Of a stretch of 41,229 nucleotides of DNA, positions 27,842 through 36,233 are shown piece after piece (position 1 is the stretch's first letter; each line of letters starts with the position of its first letter). The position numbers and the translations under genes are program-made. The notes beneath the pieces are model-generated. The model searched no databases. It was not told the DNA's origin and saw nothing but the letters and a program-made list of their open reading frames with translations. Where the stretch lies: positions 1-41,229 of the forward strand of contig JABDLV010000015.1 in NCBI GenBank assembly GCA_013001815.1. Reading direction: 5' to 3'. The stretch comes from Bacteroidia bacterium (GTDB taxonomy: Bacteria; Bacteroidota; Bacteroidia; AKYH767-A; OLB10).

Positions 27842-29467
27842 TTACATCATGCCTTCCATGCCGCCCATTCCTGGAGGAGCCATTGGTGGAGCTTTATCTT
27901 CTTTTGTTTCAGATAAAACGCATTCTGTAGTCAATAACATTCCTGCTATAGAAGCCGCATTTTCTAATGCTACACGGGTAACTTTAGTAGGATCAATAAC
28001 ACCGGCTTTGAATAAATTTTCAAAAACTTCAGTACGAGCATTGTATCCAAAATCCTCTTTACCTTCTTTTACTTGTTGCACTACAATAGAACCTTCACCA
28101 CCTGCATTTGCAACTATTTGGCGTAATGGTTCTTCTAATGACCGTCTTATTATTTGAATACCTGTATCCTCGTCTTGGTTTAAGCCACTTAATTTTTCCA
28201 GGCCTTTAATTGTACGAACGTAAGCAACACCACCACCAGCAATAATTCCTTCTTCAACTGCTGCACGAGTTGCATGTAAAGCATCATCGACTCTATCTTT
28301 TTTCTCTTTCATTTCTACTTCAGTAGCCGCACCAACATAAAGAACTGCAACACCTCCGGCTAGTTTAGCCAAACGTTCTTGCAATTTTTCTTTATCGTAA
28401 TCAGATGTAGTAGTTTCAATTTGCGCTTTGATTTGACCAACTCTCGCTTTAATGTCTGCTTTTTTACCAGCACCATTCACAAGTGTAGTGTTGTCTTTAT
28501 CTATGGTAATTTTTTCTGCAGAACCTAACATAGAGATGTCAGCGTTTTCCAATTTGAATCCTCTTTCTTCAGAAATTACAGTACCACCAGTTAAAATTGC
28601 GATATCTTCTAACATTGCTTTTCTTCTGTCACCAAAACCAGGAGCTTTAACGGCTGCAATTTTTAATGAACCTCTCATTTTATTTACTACTAATGTTGCT
28701 AATGCTTCACCATCAACATCCTCAGCAATAATTAAAAGTGGCTTACCACCTTGAACTACTTTTTCAAGTACCGGTAACAAGTCTTTCATATTTGAAATTT
28801 TCTTATCGAAAATTAAAATGTAAGGACTTTCTAAAATGGTTTCCATTTTATCCGGGTTAGTAACAAAGTAAGGAGATATGTAACCTCTGTCGAATTGCAT
28901 ACCTTCTACAACTGCAACAGTTGTTTCAGTTCCTTTAGCTTCTTCAACAGTTATAACACCTTCTTTTTTAACCTTCTCCATAGCTTCTGCTATTAATGTC
29001 CCTATTTCAGAATCATTGTTTGCAGATATAGAAGCTACTTGCTCAATTTTCTTAGAGTCGTTACCAACTGTTTTAGATTGCTTTTTTAAGTCTTCGATTA
29101 CTTTGCTTACTGCTTTATCAATACCTCTTTTTAAGTCCATTGGATTTGCACCTGCAGCAACATTTTTTAAACCAGAAGTTACTATTGCTTGTGCTAAAAC
29201 CGTTGCGGTAGTAGTACCGTCACCTGCAACATCAGCAGTTTTAGATGCTACTTCTTTTAGCATTTGAGCACCCATATTTTCTACCGGGTTTTCTAAATCA
29301 ATTTCCTTAGCAACTGTTACACCATCTTTAGTTATGCTTGGTGAACCAAATTTCTTATCAATAATTACATTTCTACCTTTTGGTCCTAATGTAACTTTTA
29401 CAGCATTTGCTAATGCATCAACTCCTCTTTTAAGTTGGTCTCTAGCATTGCCATGATATTCTATTAT
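27842..29467 (-). CDS. groEL: Chaperonin GroEL, start codon not canonical
   Basis: The open frame from 29467 gives 541 aa, matching the usual GroEL length of about 545. The ORF track reports only 477 aa from Met at 29275 because no ATG, GTG or TTG precedes it. Yet the upstream codons encode unmistakable GroEL: '[18 protein letters not shown]', '[12 protein letters not shown]', '[19 protein letters not shown]'. The first in-frame codons after a TAG (29470-29468) are ATA ATA GAA TAT, giving IIEYHGN, which aligns with the normal N-terminus apart from the first three residues. ATP-binding DGTTTAT and a Gly/Met-rich tail (GMGGMEGMM) are present. It folds proteins with GroES in the cytoplasm and follows groES by 28 nt. 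Whether it uses AUA, or the start is mutated or mis-assembled, is unclear. Confidence 0.9.
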   Translation of the reverse strand: MIEYHGNARDQLKRGVDALANAVKVTLGPKGRNVIIDKKFGSPSITKDGVTVAKEIDLENPVENMGAQMLKEVASKTADVAGDGTTTATVLAQAIVTSGLKNVAAGANPMDLKRGIDKAVSKVIEDLKKQSKTVGNDSKKIEQVASISANNDSEIGTLIAEAMEKVKKEGVITVEEAKGTETTVAVVEGMQFDRGYISPYFVTNPDKMETILESPYILIFDKKISNMKDLLPVLEKVVQGGKPLLIIAEDVDGEALATLVVNKMRGSLKIAAVKAPGFGDRRKAMLEDIAILTGGTVISEERGFKLENADISMLGSAEKITIDKDNTTLVNGAGKKADIKARVGQIKAQIETTTSDYDKEKLQERLAKLAGGVAVLYVGAATEVEMKEKKDRVDDALHATRAAVEEGIIAGGGVAYVRTIKGLEKLSGLNQDEDTGIQIIRRSLEEPLRQIVANAGGEGSIVVQQVKEGKEDFGYNARTEVFENLFKAGVIDPTKVTRVALENAASIAGMLLTTECVLSETKEDKAPPMAPPGMGGMEGMM

Positions 29468-29495
29468 CTATTTATTGGGTTATTTTTTATTTGAA

Positions 29496-29774
29496 CTAAA
29501 CGATTGCGAAAATATCTGATTCGCGAAGTATTAAATACTCTTTACCTTCATGTGTTATTTCAGTACCTGCGTATTTTCCATACAATACACTATCGCCTAC
29601 TTTAACAGTTATTGGCTCATCTTTTTTACCGTTTCCAACAGCTATAACTTTTCCTTCTTGAGGTTTTTCTTTTGCTGTATCCGGTATAATGATTCCGCTA
29701 GAAGTTTTCTCATCAGGAGTAGAAACCTGAATGATTACTCTGTCTGCTAGTGGTTTGATTTTAATTTTACTCAT
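29496..29774 (-). CDS. groES: Co-chaperonin GroES
   Basis: 92 aa, normal length. Seen: [11 protein letters not shown] at the start, the mobile-loop region [20 protein letters not shown], and '[30 protein letters not shown]' at the end. It forms the lid of the GroEL chamber. It lies 145 nt downstream of secG and may have its own promoter; no CIRCE element (TTAGCACTC-N9-GAGTGCTAA) is present. The upstream gap does hold a GAAAATG/CATTTTC inverted repeat. Confidence 0.97.
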   Translation of the reverse strand: MSKIKIKPLADRVIIQVSTPDEKTSSGIIIPDTAKEKPQEGKVIAVGNGKKDEPITVKVGDSVLYGKYAGTEITHEGKEYLILRESDIFAIV

Positions 29775-29837
29775 ATCTATAATTATTATTAAAGGTTTTT
29801 AATGTTTGGTTATGCTATATCAGTAAATGTGCCAATT

Positions 29838-29855
29838 GAAAATGGCCTCATTTTC
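29838..29855. other. Inverted repeat upstream of groES
   Basis: GAAAATG-GCCT-CATTTTC, perfect 7-bp arms with a 4-nt spacer, centred about 70 nt before the groES start. Position suits an operator or a short hairpin in the leader, but no regulator-binding consensus is recognised. Confidence 0.25.
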
Positions 29856-29919
29856 CTGTCAATTTTTCTATGTGCATTAGGAAATTAAGTCACCTAGCAG
29901 CCACCTTGTCATAAAGATG

Positions 29920-30276
29920 TTACTCTGTAGGAGTTGTTGTAGGAGCTGGAGGAGGAGGATCTTGAGGTAAAACCCCAGGTGAAACTCCGGCACTATTATC
30001 CAATTGCTTCTGAATGATAGACTCTTGTGATGAAGGGCTATTCGTATCTACAACCGTAGGCATTGAAAAAGAACCTAATATGCTTAAAACAAATAGAGCA
30101 ATCCCAAAGCCCCAGGTTAGCTTTTCTAATAAATCTGTAGTTTTTCTAACTCCCATAATTTGGGCAGAACTGCTAAAACCAGATGCTAAACCACCACCTT
30201 TTGAGTTTTGAACCAATACAACCGCACCCAAAATAATGGCTACAATGAAGATAATTACTGATATTGCTATAAACAT
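29920..30276 (-). CDS. secG: Preprotein translocase subunit SecG
   Basis: 118 aa with two TM helices (about 3-22 and 52-70), joined by the conserved 'VLVQNSKGGGLASGF' loop that defines SecG, followed by a Pro/Ser/Thr-rich tail. SecG supports SecYEG-SecA protein export in the inner membrane. It lies 9 nt after the acidic TPR gene, consistent with one operon miaB-sigma54-lptE-TPR-secG. Confidence 0.93.
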   Translation of the reverse strand: MFIAISVIIFIVAIILGAVVLVQNSKGGGLASGFSSSAQIMGVRKTTDLLEKLTWGFGIALFVLSILGSFSMPTVVDTNSPSSQESIIQKQLDNSAGVSPGVLPQDPPPPAPTTTPTE

Positions 30277-30285
30277 GTTATGTAC

Positions 30286-31716
30286 TTAATTAATTGTGTT
30301 TTTAATCTCTTTAATGCGGGCCGCAAAGTAAGGGCTTTTTTTAGGATTTTTCAAGGATAATAGCTCTAACATCTTAATGGCCTTTTGGTGGTTTCCCTGC
30401 TCTAAATACACATTTGCCAGCGTTTCTGAGGCCAAATCCTCATTCTCAAGAATGCTATTTTTTGCCATATTTCCGGCCGAGTAAAATTGTGCTTTACCAG
30501 GCTCAATTTTCGGATCTTCTTTAATAAATTGATCTATTAACTGATTTGAAGTTTGATTTTCTTCAATGTTCTCTTCTGCATCATTGCTTTTATCAGACGT
30601 ACTTAATTCAGTTCCTTCAACTTCAATTGAATCAGATATTTCTTCTTTCTGATCATCTTCACTGTCAATAGTTACAATTGCATCTTTATCTACAGCCTTT
30701 AACCATGATAAAAATGAATGCTCTTCGCTTTCTCTAGGTAAAACTGTACTTTCTGATGTTACATCCTGTAAAGTTTCTTCGCCTTCAGTATCCAAAATCT
30801 CTTCGGATGGTGACTGCTCAATAATTTCAGATTTTAATTTTATGTCTTCTTTAAATGAAGACTCCTCAATAATTTCTTCACTGTGTGCAACATCACTTGG
30901 CACAATATCATCACTTTCTACTTCATCCAATACATCCAAATGCTCTTCTTCTACCAATTCACTTTCTACAATTTCCGACTGCAATATGTCTTCAGCCACT
31001 TCATTTATTTCTTCCTGTATATTCTCTTCACGTATTTCTTCAGAGTCTAATTCAACAGTCTTTTCCTCTTCTATTTCATTTTTTGTTTCAATGACTGACT
31101 CCGGAACTGGTTCGGGTTCGGGCTCTTGAATTGATTCGTGTTCGATGGTCTCACTATTCAACTCTGCCAACCGTTGGCGAATTATTTCTTGAGGGCTTAA
31201 ATCACTGATATTTGCAACAGATTCTATTATTGGCTCCTCCTCAATTGATTGCTCCAGCACCATCTCCCCCTCACTAGTATCTGGTTCATCAATTGGAATA
31301 ATATCTTCAGGCTCAACATTTAAAATTTCTTCTTCAACAGTTTCCTCTATTGTTTCAGAAAGTTCATTTACCGCTGGGTCTTTAGATGAGTCAAGCAATT
31401 CATCTAAAATATCTGTTGTAATTTCACTTGTTTCATTCTCGATTTCTTCTGTACCAATGACACCAATCTGTTCAGCCGGCTCTAAACCTTTGTTCATTAA
31501 GTCATATAGAACACTTCTATCATTAGCATATGCAGCCGCTATCTTTAACTGATCATTGTACAAAATACTATGCTGGTCAGTTAGTGATTTTACATAAAGC
31601 ATTCGTGCAGATTGACAATAGGGGTAATTCATAAGCACATCATGTAACTGACCGGAAACCTTGCTATCAGGTATTTCCGGATTACTAAGCAAAGAAATAA
31701 ATTGATCTTTTTTCAT
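30286..31716 (-). CDS. Glu-rich protein with C-terminal TPR
   Basis: 476 aa. The N-terminal roughly 80 residues are helical ('LMNYPYCQSARMLYVKSL'). The middle (about 90-390) is extremely acidic and low in complexity, dominated by Glu, Ile, Ser and Val, and probably disordered. The C-terminal 60 residues form a TPR-like pair of helices ('SETLANVYLEQGNHQKAIKMLELLSLKNP'). There is no signal peptide or TM segment, so it is cytoplasmic. Proteins of this layout lie between lptE and secG in other Bacteroidota, as far as I recall, without assigned function. It starts 3 nt after the lptE stop. A scaffold or adaptor role is only an inference. Confidence 0.7.
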   Translation of the reverse strand: MKKDQFISLLSNPEIPDSKVSGQLHDVLMNYPYCQSARMLYVKSLTDQHSILYNDQLKIAAAYANDRSVLYDLMNKGLEPAEQIGVIGTEEIENETSEITTDILDELLDSSKDPAVNELSETIEETVEEEILNVEPEDIIPIDEPDTSEGEMVLEQSIEEEPIIESVANISDLSPQEIIRQRLAELNSETIEHESIQEPEPEPVPESVIETKNEIEEEKTVELDSEEIREENIQEEINEVAEDILQSEIVESELVEEEHLDVLDEVESDDIVPSDVAHSEEIIEESSFKEDIKLKSEIIEQSPSEEILDTEGEETLQDVTSESTVLPRESEEHSFLSWLKAVDKDAIVTIDSEDDQKEEISDSIEVEGTELSTSDKSNDAEENIEENQTSNQLIDQFIKEDPKIEPGKAQFYSAGNMAKNSILENEDLASETLANVYLEQGNHQKAIKMLELLSLKNPKKSPYFAARIKEIKNTIN

Positions 31717-31719
31717 TAC

Positions 31720-32235
31720 TTACCAGTTAATAAATGCTGCGTTAAAAATATCATCTGCCAATTGCTCGTTAATCTGATCTATTAATTCATCTTCAACACT
31801 AATTAAATCTTTATCACTACTATACTCGACATATCTTGAAAATTTTTTATCAAAATTCTTCTCCTCATCCTTCGTGTTTTCAAAAACAATGTTCACGGTG
31901 ATGGTTAATCTATTCAAAGCTGCTAAATCTGAGCTTTGAATTGCAACTGGTTGTGTTCTATAATCAATAATTGAACCTGAAAATCGCATATCACCTTCTT
32001 TACTTACCAAAGTTAAGTTCGTTTGACCAACAAATTTCTCTTTTAATAATTCTGTTAATTTTTGACTTAGGCTTGCCTGAACTTGAGATGCTCTATTTGG
32101 AATATAATCTACAGAAATTGTTTTTACATCCGGGGGAATAGATGCACCCGTAAATGAATAGGTCTTACATCCTACAATTGCAGCAAATGCCACTAGCAAC
32201 AAAATGAATGGTGAATATGACGGTAATTTTTTCAA
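31720..32235 (-). CDS. lptE: LptE-family LPS assembly lipoprotein
   Basis: 171 aa. Lipoprotein signal with lipobox AIVGC (Cys23), followed by YSFTGASIPPDVKTISVDYI, the usual start of Bacteroidota LptE-like proteins. 'LTLVSKEGDMRFSGSIIDYR' and 'LTITVNIVFEN' follow. LptE plugs the LptD barrel that inserts lipopolysaccharide in the outer membrane. It lies 7 nt after the sigma-54 regulator stop and 3 nt before the TPR gene start. No lptD is in the window. Confidence 0.88.
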   Translation of the reverse strand: MKKLPSYSPFILLLVAFAAIVGCKTYSFTGASIPPDVKTISVDYIPNRASQVQASLSQKLTELLKEKFVGQTNLTLVSKEGDMRFSGSIIDYRTQPVAIQSSDLAALNRLTITVNIVFENTKDEEKNFDKKFSRYVEYSSDKDLISVEDELIDQINEQLADDIFNAAFINW

Positions 32236-32242
32236 TATAATA

Positions 32243-33469
32243 TTAACTCAAATTATATTCTTTTAGTTTACGATAAAGGGTTCTTTCTGAAATACCCAAC
32301 TCTTTTGCAGCATGCTTTCTTTTTCCCTTATGTTTTTCTATTGCTTTTTTAATCAGTTCTTTTTCTACTTGAGCAATGGAAAGAGATTCCTCAACTTCAT
32401 GAGTCTCATTTATAGGTTCAATTGCACTAGCCTCATGAGATTCACTGGTAGATGATGGCTGTAAAATAGTAGTTCCTTCATCGTGTACCAATTTATTCAA
32501 TATATGAGGATTTTGCTCTACAAATTCTTTTCCATCAGACGTTCCCGTAATTATATCAGCTACCAATTTTTTAAGGTCCACAATATCTTTCTTCATATCA
32601 AACAATACTTTGTACAGCAACTCCCTTTCTGTAAAGGGGTCAGTTACTTTCTGTCCGTTTGACACCAATACCGGTAAATTATTATCTGCGGGCAAATACT
32701 TTCCCAATATTTCAGAAGAGATTTCCTTTTCTTGCTCTAAAATAGAAAGCTGCTCAGTAACATTTTTCAACTGTCGTACATTACCCGGCCAACGGTAATT
32801 GCTTACCATAGCTTCAGCTTCAGGTGTTAACCTTACAGAAGGCATTCTGTGTTTTTCTGCAAAATCAACTGCAAATTTCCTTACTAACATCTGAATGTCC
32901 TCTTTTCTCTCTCTTAGTGAAGGAATATGAATTGGCACAGTATTTAATCGGTAAAATAAATCTTCTCGAAATTTACCTGAACCGATTGCATCTTGTAATT
33001 GAACATTTGTGGCAGCTACAATTCGTACATCTGTTTTTTGCACTTTAGAGGAACCAACCTTTATAAACTCACCGCTTTCTAAAACACGTAGCAATCTTGC
33101 CTGAGTTGCATGTGGCAATTCCGCAACTTCATCTAAAAATATTGTTCCACCATTTGCTACTTCAAAGTAGCCTTTTCTAGTTTCATGGGCGCCCGTAAAC
33201 GATCCTTTTTCGTGACCAAACAACTCAGAATCTATTGTGCCTTCAGGAATGGCACCACAGTTAACCGCTATGTAAGGTCCGTGCTTTCGAGCACTCAGGT
33301 GATGCACTATTTGTGGAAATGCCTCTTTTCCAACTCCACTTTCACCCGTTATCAGTACAGTTAAATCAGTTGGAGCAACCTGTACAGCAATATTAATTGC
33401 ATGATCCAGCGCACTGGAAACTCCAATAATTCCAAATCTTTGCTTTATACTTGTTATGTCTTTGCTCAT
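32243..33469 (-). CDS. Sigma-54-dependent transcriptional activator without a receiver
   Basis: 408 aa from the ATG at 33469; the track's TTG start at 33484 adds only MIFLL. It begins almost directly with the AAA+ domain: Walker A GESGVGKE (42-49), the sigma-54 contact loop GSFTGA (89-94; GAFTGA in most family members), Walker B 'GTIFLDEVAELP', and 'FREDLFYRLNTVPI'. A variable linker (about 250-365) precedes a Fis-type HTH ('HAAKELGISERTLYRKLKEY'). With no N-terminal sensory domain, regulation must come through another protein or through expression level. It is 22 nt from miaB and 7 nt from lptE. Conserved linkage with lptE suggests an envelope-related regulon by inference. Confidence 0.93.
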   Translation of the reverse strand: MSKDITSIKQRFGIIGVSSALDHAINIAVQVAPTDLTVLITGESGVGKEAFPQIVHHLSARKHGPYIAVNCGAIPEGTIDSELFGHEKGSFTGAHETRKGYFEVANGGTIFLDEVAELPHATQARLLRVLESGEFIKVGSSKVQKTDVRIVAATNVQLQDAIGSGKFREDLFYRLNTVPIHIPSLRERKEDIQMLVRKFAVDFAEKHRMPSVRLTPEAEAMVSNYRWPGNVRQLKNVTEQLSILEQEKEISSEILGKYLPADNNLPVLVSNGQKVTDPFTERELLYKVLFDMKKDIVDLKKLVADIITGTSDGKEFVEQNPHILNKLVHDEGTTILQPSSTSESHEASAIEPINETHEVEESLSIAQVEKELIKKAIEKHKGKRKHAAKELGISERTLYRKLKEYNLS

Positions 33470-33491
33470 TAATAAAAAAATCAAAAAATGA

Positions 33492-34949
33492 TTAAGCTAA
33501 CTCTCCAATTAGTGTTCCTGCAGTGCAATCAGTAACTTTTACAGTCGTGTAGTCACCCGGCTTGTAATCTGCTTTAGGAAACACAATTACTTTGTTCTGA
33601 CTATTCCTACCATACAGTTGTTCTTCAGATCTTTTTGATGTTCCTTCCACTAAAACTTCAAATGTTCTACCAATGTCTTTCAAGTTACTGTTGTAAGACA
33701 TTTCACTTTGCTTTTTAATTAACTCATTTAATCGTTGAGTTTTAATTTCTTCTGGAACATCATCCTCATACTGCCTAGCCGCAAGCGTACCAGGCCTTTC
33801 AGAATATTTAAACTGATACACAAATTCAAATTGCGTGTAGTCTAACACTCCCATTGTGTTCTTATGATCTTCATCTGTTTCACCACAAAATCCTGTAATA
33901 ATATCTGTAGATACTGCGCAATCCGGAATGATTGTTTTAATAGCATCAATCTTACTCAAGTACCATTCACGGTCATAGGTGCGGTTCATTCTTTTTAAAA
34001 CCGGACTGCTGCCAGACTGCATTGGCAAGTGTATATAATTACAAATGTTCTTATGATTTTTAATTGCATAAAGCACATCATCAGTAATGTCTTTTGGGTG
34101 TGAAGTAGAAAAACGAATTCTCAAATCAGGTGATACTTTTGCAACTAGCTCCAGTAGCTGTGCAAAATTTACAGAGCTTTCTTGCTCTTCTTTTGTCAAT
34201 TTTTCAAATTCTTTTTTTGGTCCTCCACCAAACCATAAGTATGAATCAACATTCTGCCCAAGTAATGTTACTTCCCTGAAACCCTTGTCAAACATATCTT
34301 TGGCTTCCTGCACTATAGTTTCAGGATTTCTGCTTCGTTCTCTTCCGCGTGTATATGGAACCACACAAAATGAACACATGTTATCGCAACCGCGCATAAT
34401 AGAAACAAATGCCGTTACACCGTTTGTTCCTAATCGAACCGGACTTATATCTGCATAGGTTTCTTCTAAGGAGAGTAATACATTAACAGACTTTTGCCCA
34501 CCATTACACTCATCTATTAACTTAGGTAATTCTCTATATGCATCAGGCCCAACAACTATATCTACAAGTTTCTCTTGCTCCAGTAATTTTTCTTTTAACC
34601 GCTCTGCCATGCAGCCCAACAAACCAATTACAGTTCCAGGTTTATTCTTTTTAATTCTACTAAACTGCCTGAGTCTGTTTCTAACGGTTTGTTCTGCCCT
34701 CTCTCTTATGGAACATGTATTCACTAAAATCAGATGAGCATCATGCATTACAGGAGTTATCTCATATCCTTCTTTCTTTAAAATAGATGCTACAATTTCA
34801 CTATCATTAAAATTCATGGCGCAGCCATAGCTCTCTAAATACAACAATTTGGCTTTGGCATTTGCCACACCATTTCCCTGCATTGCCTCCCCTTGCCGTT
34901 TTTCTTCTAATTGCTCAACCAGAGCTCCACTAAATTGACCCTTTGCCAT
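33492..34949 (-). CDS. miaB: tRNA-2-methylthio-N6-dimethylallyladenosine synthase
   Basis: 485 aa. The N-terminal methylthiotransferase domain has YLESYGCAMNFNDSE (Cys43) and 'VNTCSIRERAEQ'. The radical SAM core has CDNMCSFCVVPYTRGRERSR with the CxxxCxxC cluster, and a C-terminal TRAM region follows ('FEVLVEGTSKRSEEQLYGR'). Two 4Fe-4S clusters are expected. It methylthiolates i6A at position 37 of tRNAs reading UNN codons. The first roughly 30 residues are a nonconserved extension. It is the first gene of the minus-strand series; a TTATTTTG box lies about 100 nt upstream. Confidence 0.96.
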   Translation of the reverse strand: MAKGQFSGALVEQLEEKRQGEAMQGNGVANAKAKLLYLESYGCAMNFNDSEIVASILKKEGYEITPVMHDAHLILVNTCSIRERAEQTVRNRLRQFSRIKKNKPGTVIGLLGCMAERLKEKLLEQEKLVDIVVGPDAYRELPKLIDECNGGQKSVNVLLSLEETYADISPVRLGTNGVTAFVSIMRGCDNMCSFCVVPYTRGRERSRNPETIVQEAKDMFDKGFREVTLLGQNVDSYLWFGGGPKKEFEKLTKEEQESSVNFAQLLELVAKVSPDLRIRFSTSHPKDITDDVLYAIKNHKNICNYIHLPMQSGSSPVLKRMNRTYDREWYLSKIDAIKTIIPDCAVSTDIITGFCGETDEDHKNTMGVLDYTQFEFVYQFKYSERPGTLAARQYEDDVPEEIKTQRLNELIKKQSEMSYNSNLKDIGRTFEVLVEGTSKRSEEQLYGRNSQNKVIVFPKADYKPGDYTTVKVTDCTAGTLIGELA

Positions 34950-35142
34950 AAACTATTTTAAAATTGAACACGAAAATACAAAAAAACTGCCATAATGACA
35001 TAGAAAAGTTGCAATTCAAAATATTGCTAATCAAACGCTTACATAATTCAAAATAAAAAATGCAAACAGATAGAGATATCTAGCACAAAGACATTTGCTG
35101 GCTAAAGTTTGTATTATTGACCCAAAATTGAATTTAGCCACA

Positions 35143-36063
35143 TTGAAAAAGACTTGCCTACTTATTTATTGCTGTATTTCTCTTTCTACTGCAGCAAGTT
35201 TTGCTCAAACTAATCTGTCTTGGTGGAATGAGGTACATAATTGGGATGGAACTACCCATTGGACGCAGTATATGACCTATTCAACCTCATTTATGGGACC
35301 AAATTCAATACCGGTTCCTGAATTAAAAAAAGGAGTGATTAATAATTCATTGAGATTTGAAAATGGGGTAACCGGATATTGGAGCAAGGGAGACGATACG
35401 TATAACATCTTTCAAAAATTAAATGTGCCTATTGCTAATGATAGAATTGCCATGCAATCATGGATTGTTCCCATTGAGTATTACAAAACTGATACCGCTA
35501 CCAGGGACATGAGAGCTGCACGAAAAAAAAGCGGAGAAGGTATTGAAGGTGGGGATTTTTACTTTGCCACACTCATTCAACTGATTCAAGACAAAGAGAA
35601 ATTGCCTGATGTATTGCTTAGTCTAAATTTTAAAACATCCTCAGGTACCGGTATTAAGAATGCCCGGTTTACTGATGCCTCGGCATATTTTTTTGACATT
35701 TCATTTCATAAAGAATACACAATTGGTCAAAAGACTAATAAGAAATTGCATTTATATGCATTGACCGGAGTTTATATTTATCAAACCCATATTCCTCAAT
35801 ATTTTCAAAATGATGCCTTAATGCTAGGATTGGGAACCGATTTAGAATTTGAAAATCATATTATAAGCAATCAAATAGCATCCTACTTGGGTTATTTAAA
35901 CATTGGTGATAAGCCAGTTGTTTATCGATTTGAGCTGGAAAAGAAAAATGAAAAAAAATTGAAATGGAATTTAAAATTTGAACATGGAATTCAAGATTAT
36001 CCTTTTACAAGCGCAAGTTTTGGATTGTTATACGATATTCCGCTTCAATTATTTCCAAATTAA
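35143..36063 (+). CDS. Putative exported outer-membrane protein, TTG start
   Basis: 306 aa from TTG at 35143, which gives a textbook signal peptide: MKKTCLLIYCCISLSTAASFAQ. The track's TTG at 35095 adds 16 non-signal residues. The mature part has alternating hydrophobic strands, aromatic-rich, and ends 'ASFGLLYDIPLQLFPN', suggestive of an outer-membrane beta structure. I do not recognise a family. An N-terminal 'WWNEVHNWDGTTHW' is Trp-rich. It is divergent from miaB with 193 nt between starts, and 170 nt before topA. No ATG exists near the N-terminus, so the TTG start is well supported. Confidence 0.6.
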   Translation: MKKTCLLIYCCISLSTAASFAQTNLSWWNEVHNWDGTTHWTQYMTYSTSFMGPNSIPVPELKKGVINNSLRFENGVTGYWSKGDDTYNIFQKLNVPIANDRIAMQSWIVPIEYYKTDTATRDMRAARKKSGEGIEGGDFYFATLIQLIQDKEKLPDVLLSLNFKTSSGTGIKNARFTDASAYFFDISFHKEYTIGQKTNKKLHLYALTGVYIYQTHIPQYFQNDALMLGLGTDLEFENHIISNQIASYLGYLNIGDKPVVYRFELEKKNEKKLKWNLKFEHGIQDYPFTSASFGLLYDIPLQLFPN

Positions 36064-36159
36064 TTTATTGAAAACCAGAACACTTATATTTTAAACGGCT
36101 GAGTAAATGCTACAAAACTATCCCTTCTCTGGAATAATATTGATAAATATTAAATCAGA

Positions 36160-36192
36160 TTTGGAGATAAAATTTTGATTTCGCTTACTTTG
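36160..36192 (+). promoter_or_regulatory. topA: Candidate promoter for topA
   Basis: TTTG (36160-36163), 21 nt spacer, TTACTTTG (36185-36192), one mismatch from TAnnTTTG. A start near 36199 would give a leader of about 35 nt. Confidence 0.45.
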
Positions 36193-36223
36193 TGCCATCG
36201 AAATAATAATTAAACATATTAAT

Positions 36224-36229
36224 AAGGAG
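36224..36229 (+). promoter_or_regulatory. topA: Shine-Dalgarno sequence of topA
   Basis: AAGGAG ends 4 nt before the ATG at 36234. Clear Shine-Dalgarno sequences are uncommon in Bacteroidota and this one supports the chosen start. Confidence 0.6.
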
Positions 36230-36233
36230 TTAT

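Noticed and set aside
27842-29275. groEL as a truncated pseudogene of 477 aa
   Set aside because: The missing N-terminal residues are encoded upstream in the same frame, without frameshift or internal stop; only the start codon is in doubt.
29775-29919. CIRCE/HrcA operator before groES
   Set aside because: No TTAGCACTC-N9-GAGTGCTAA sequence is present; only a short unrelated inverted repeat.
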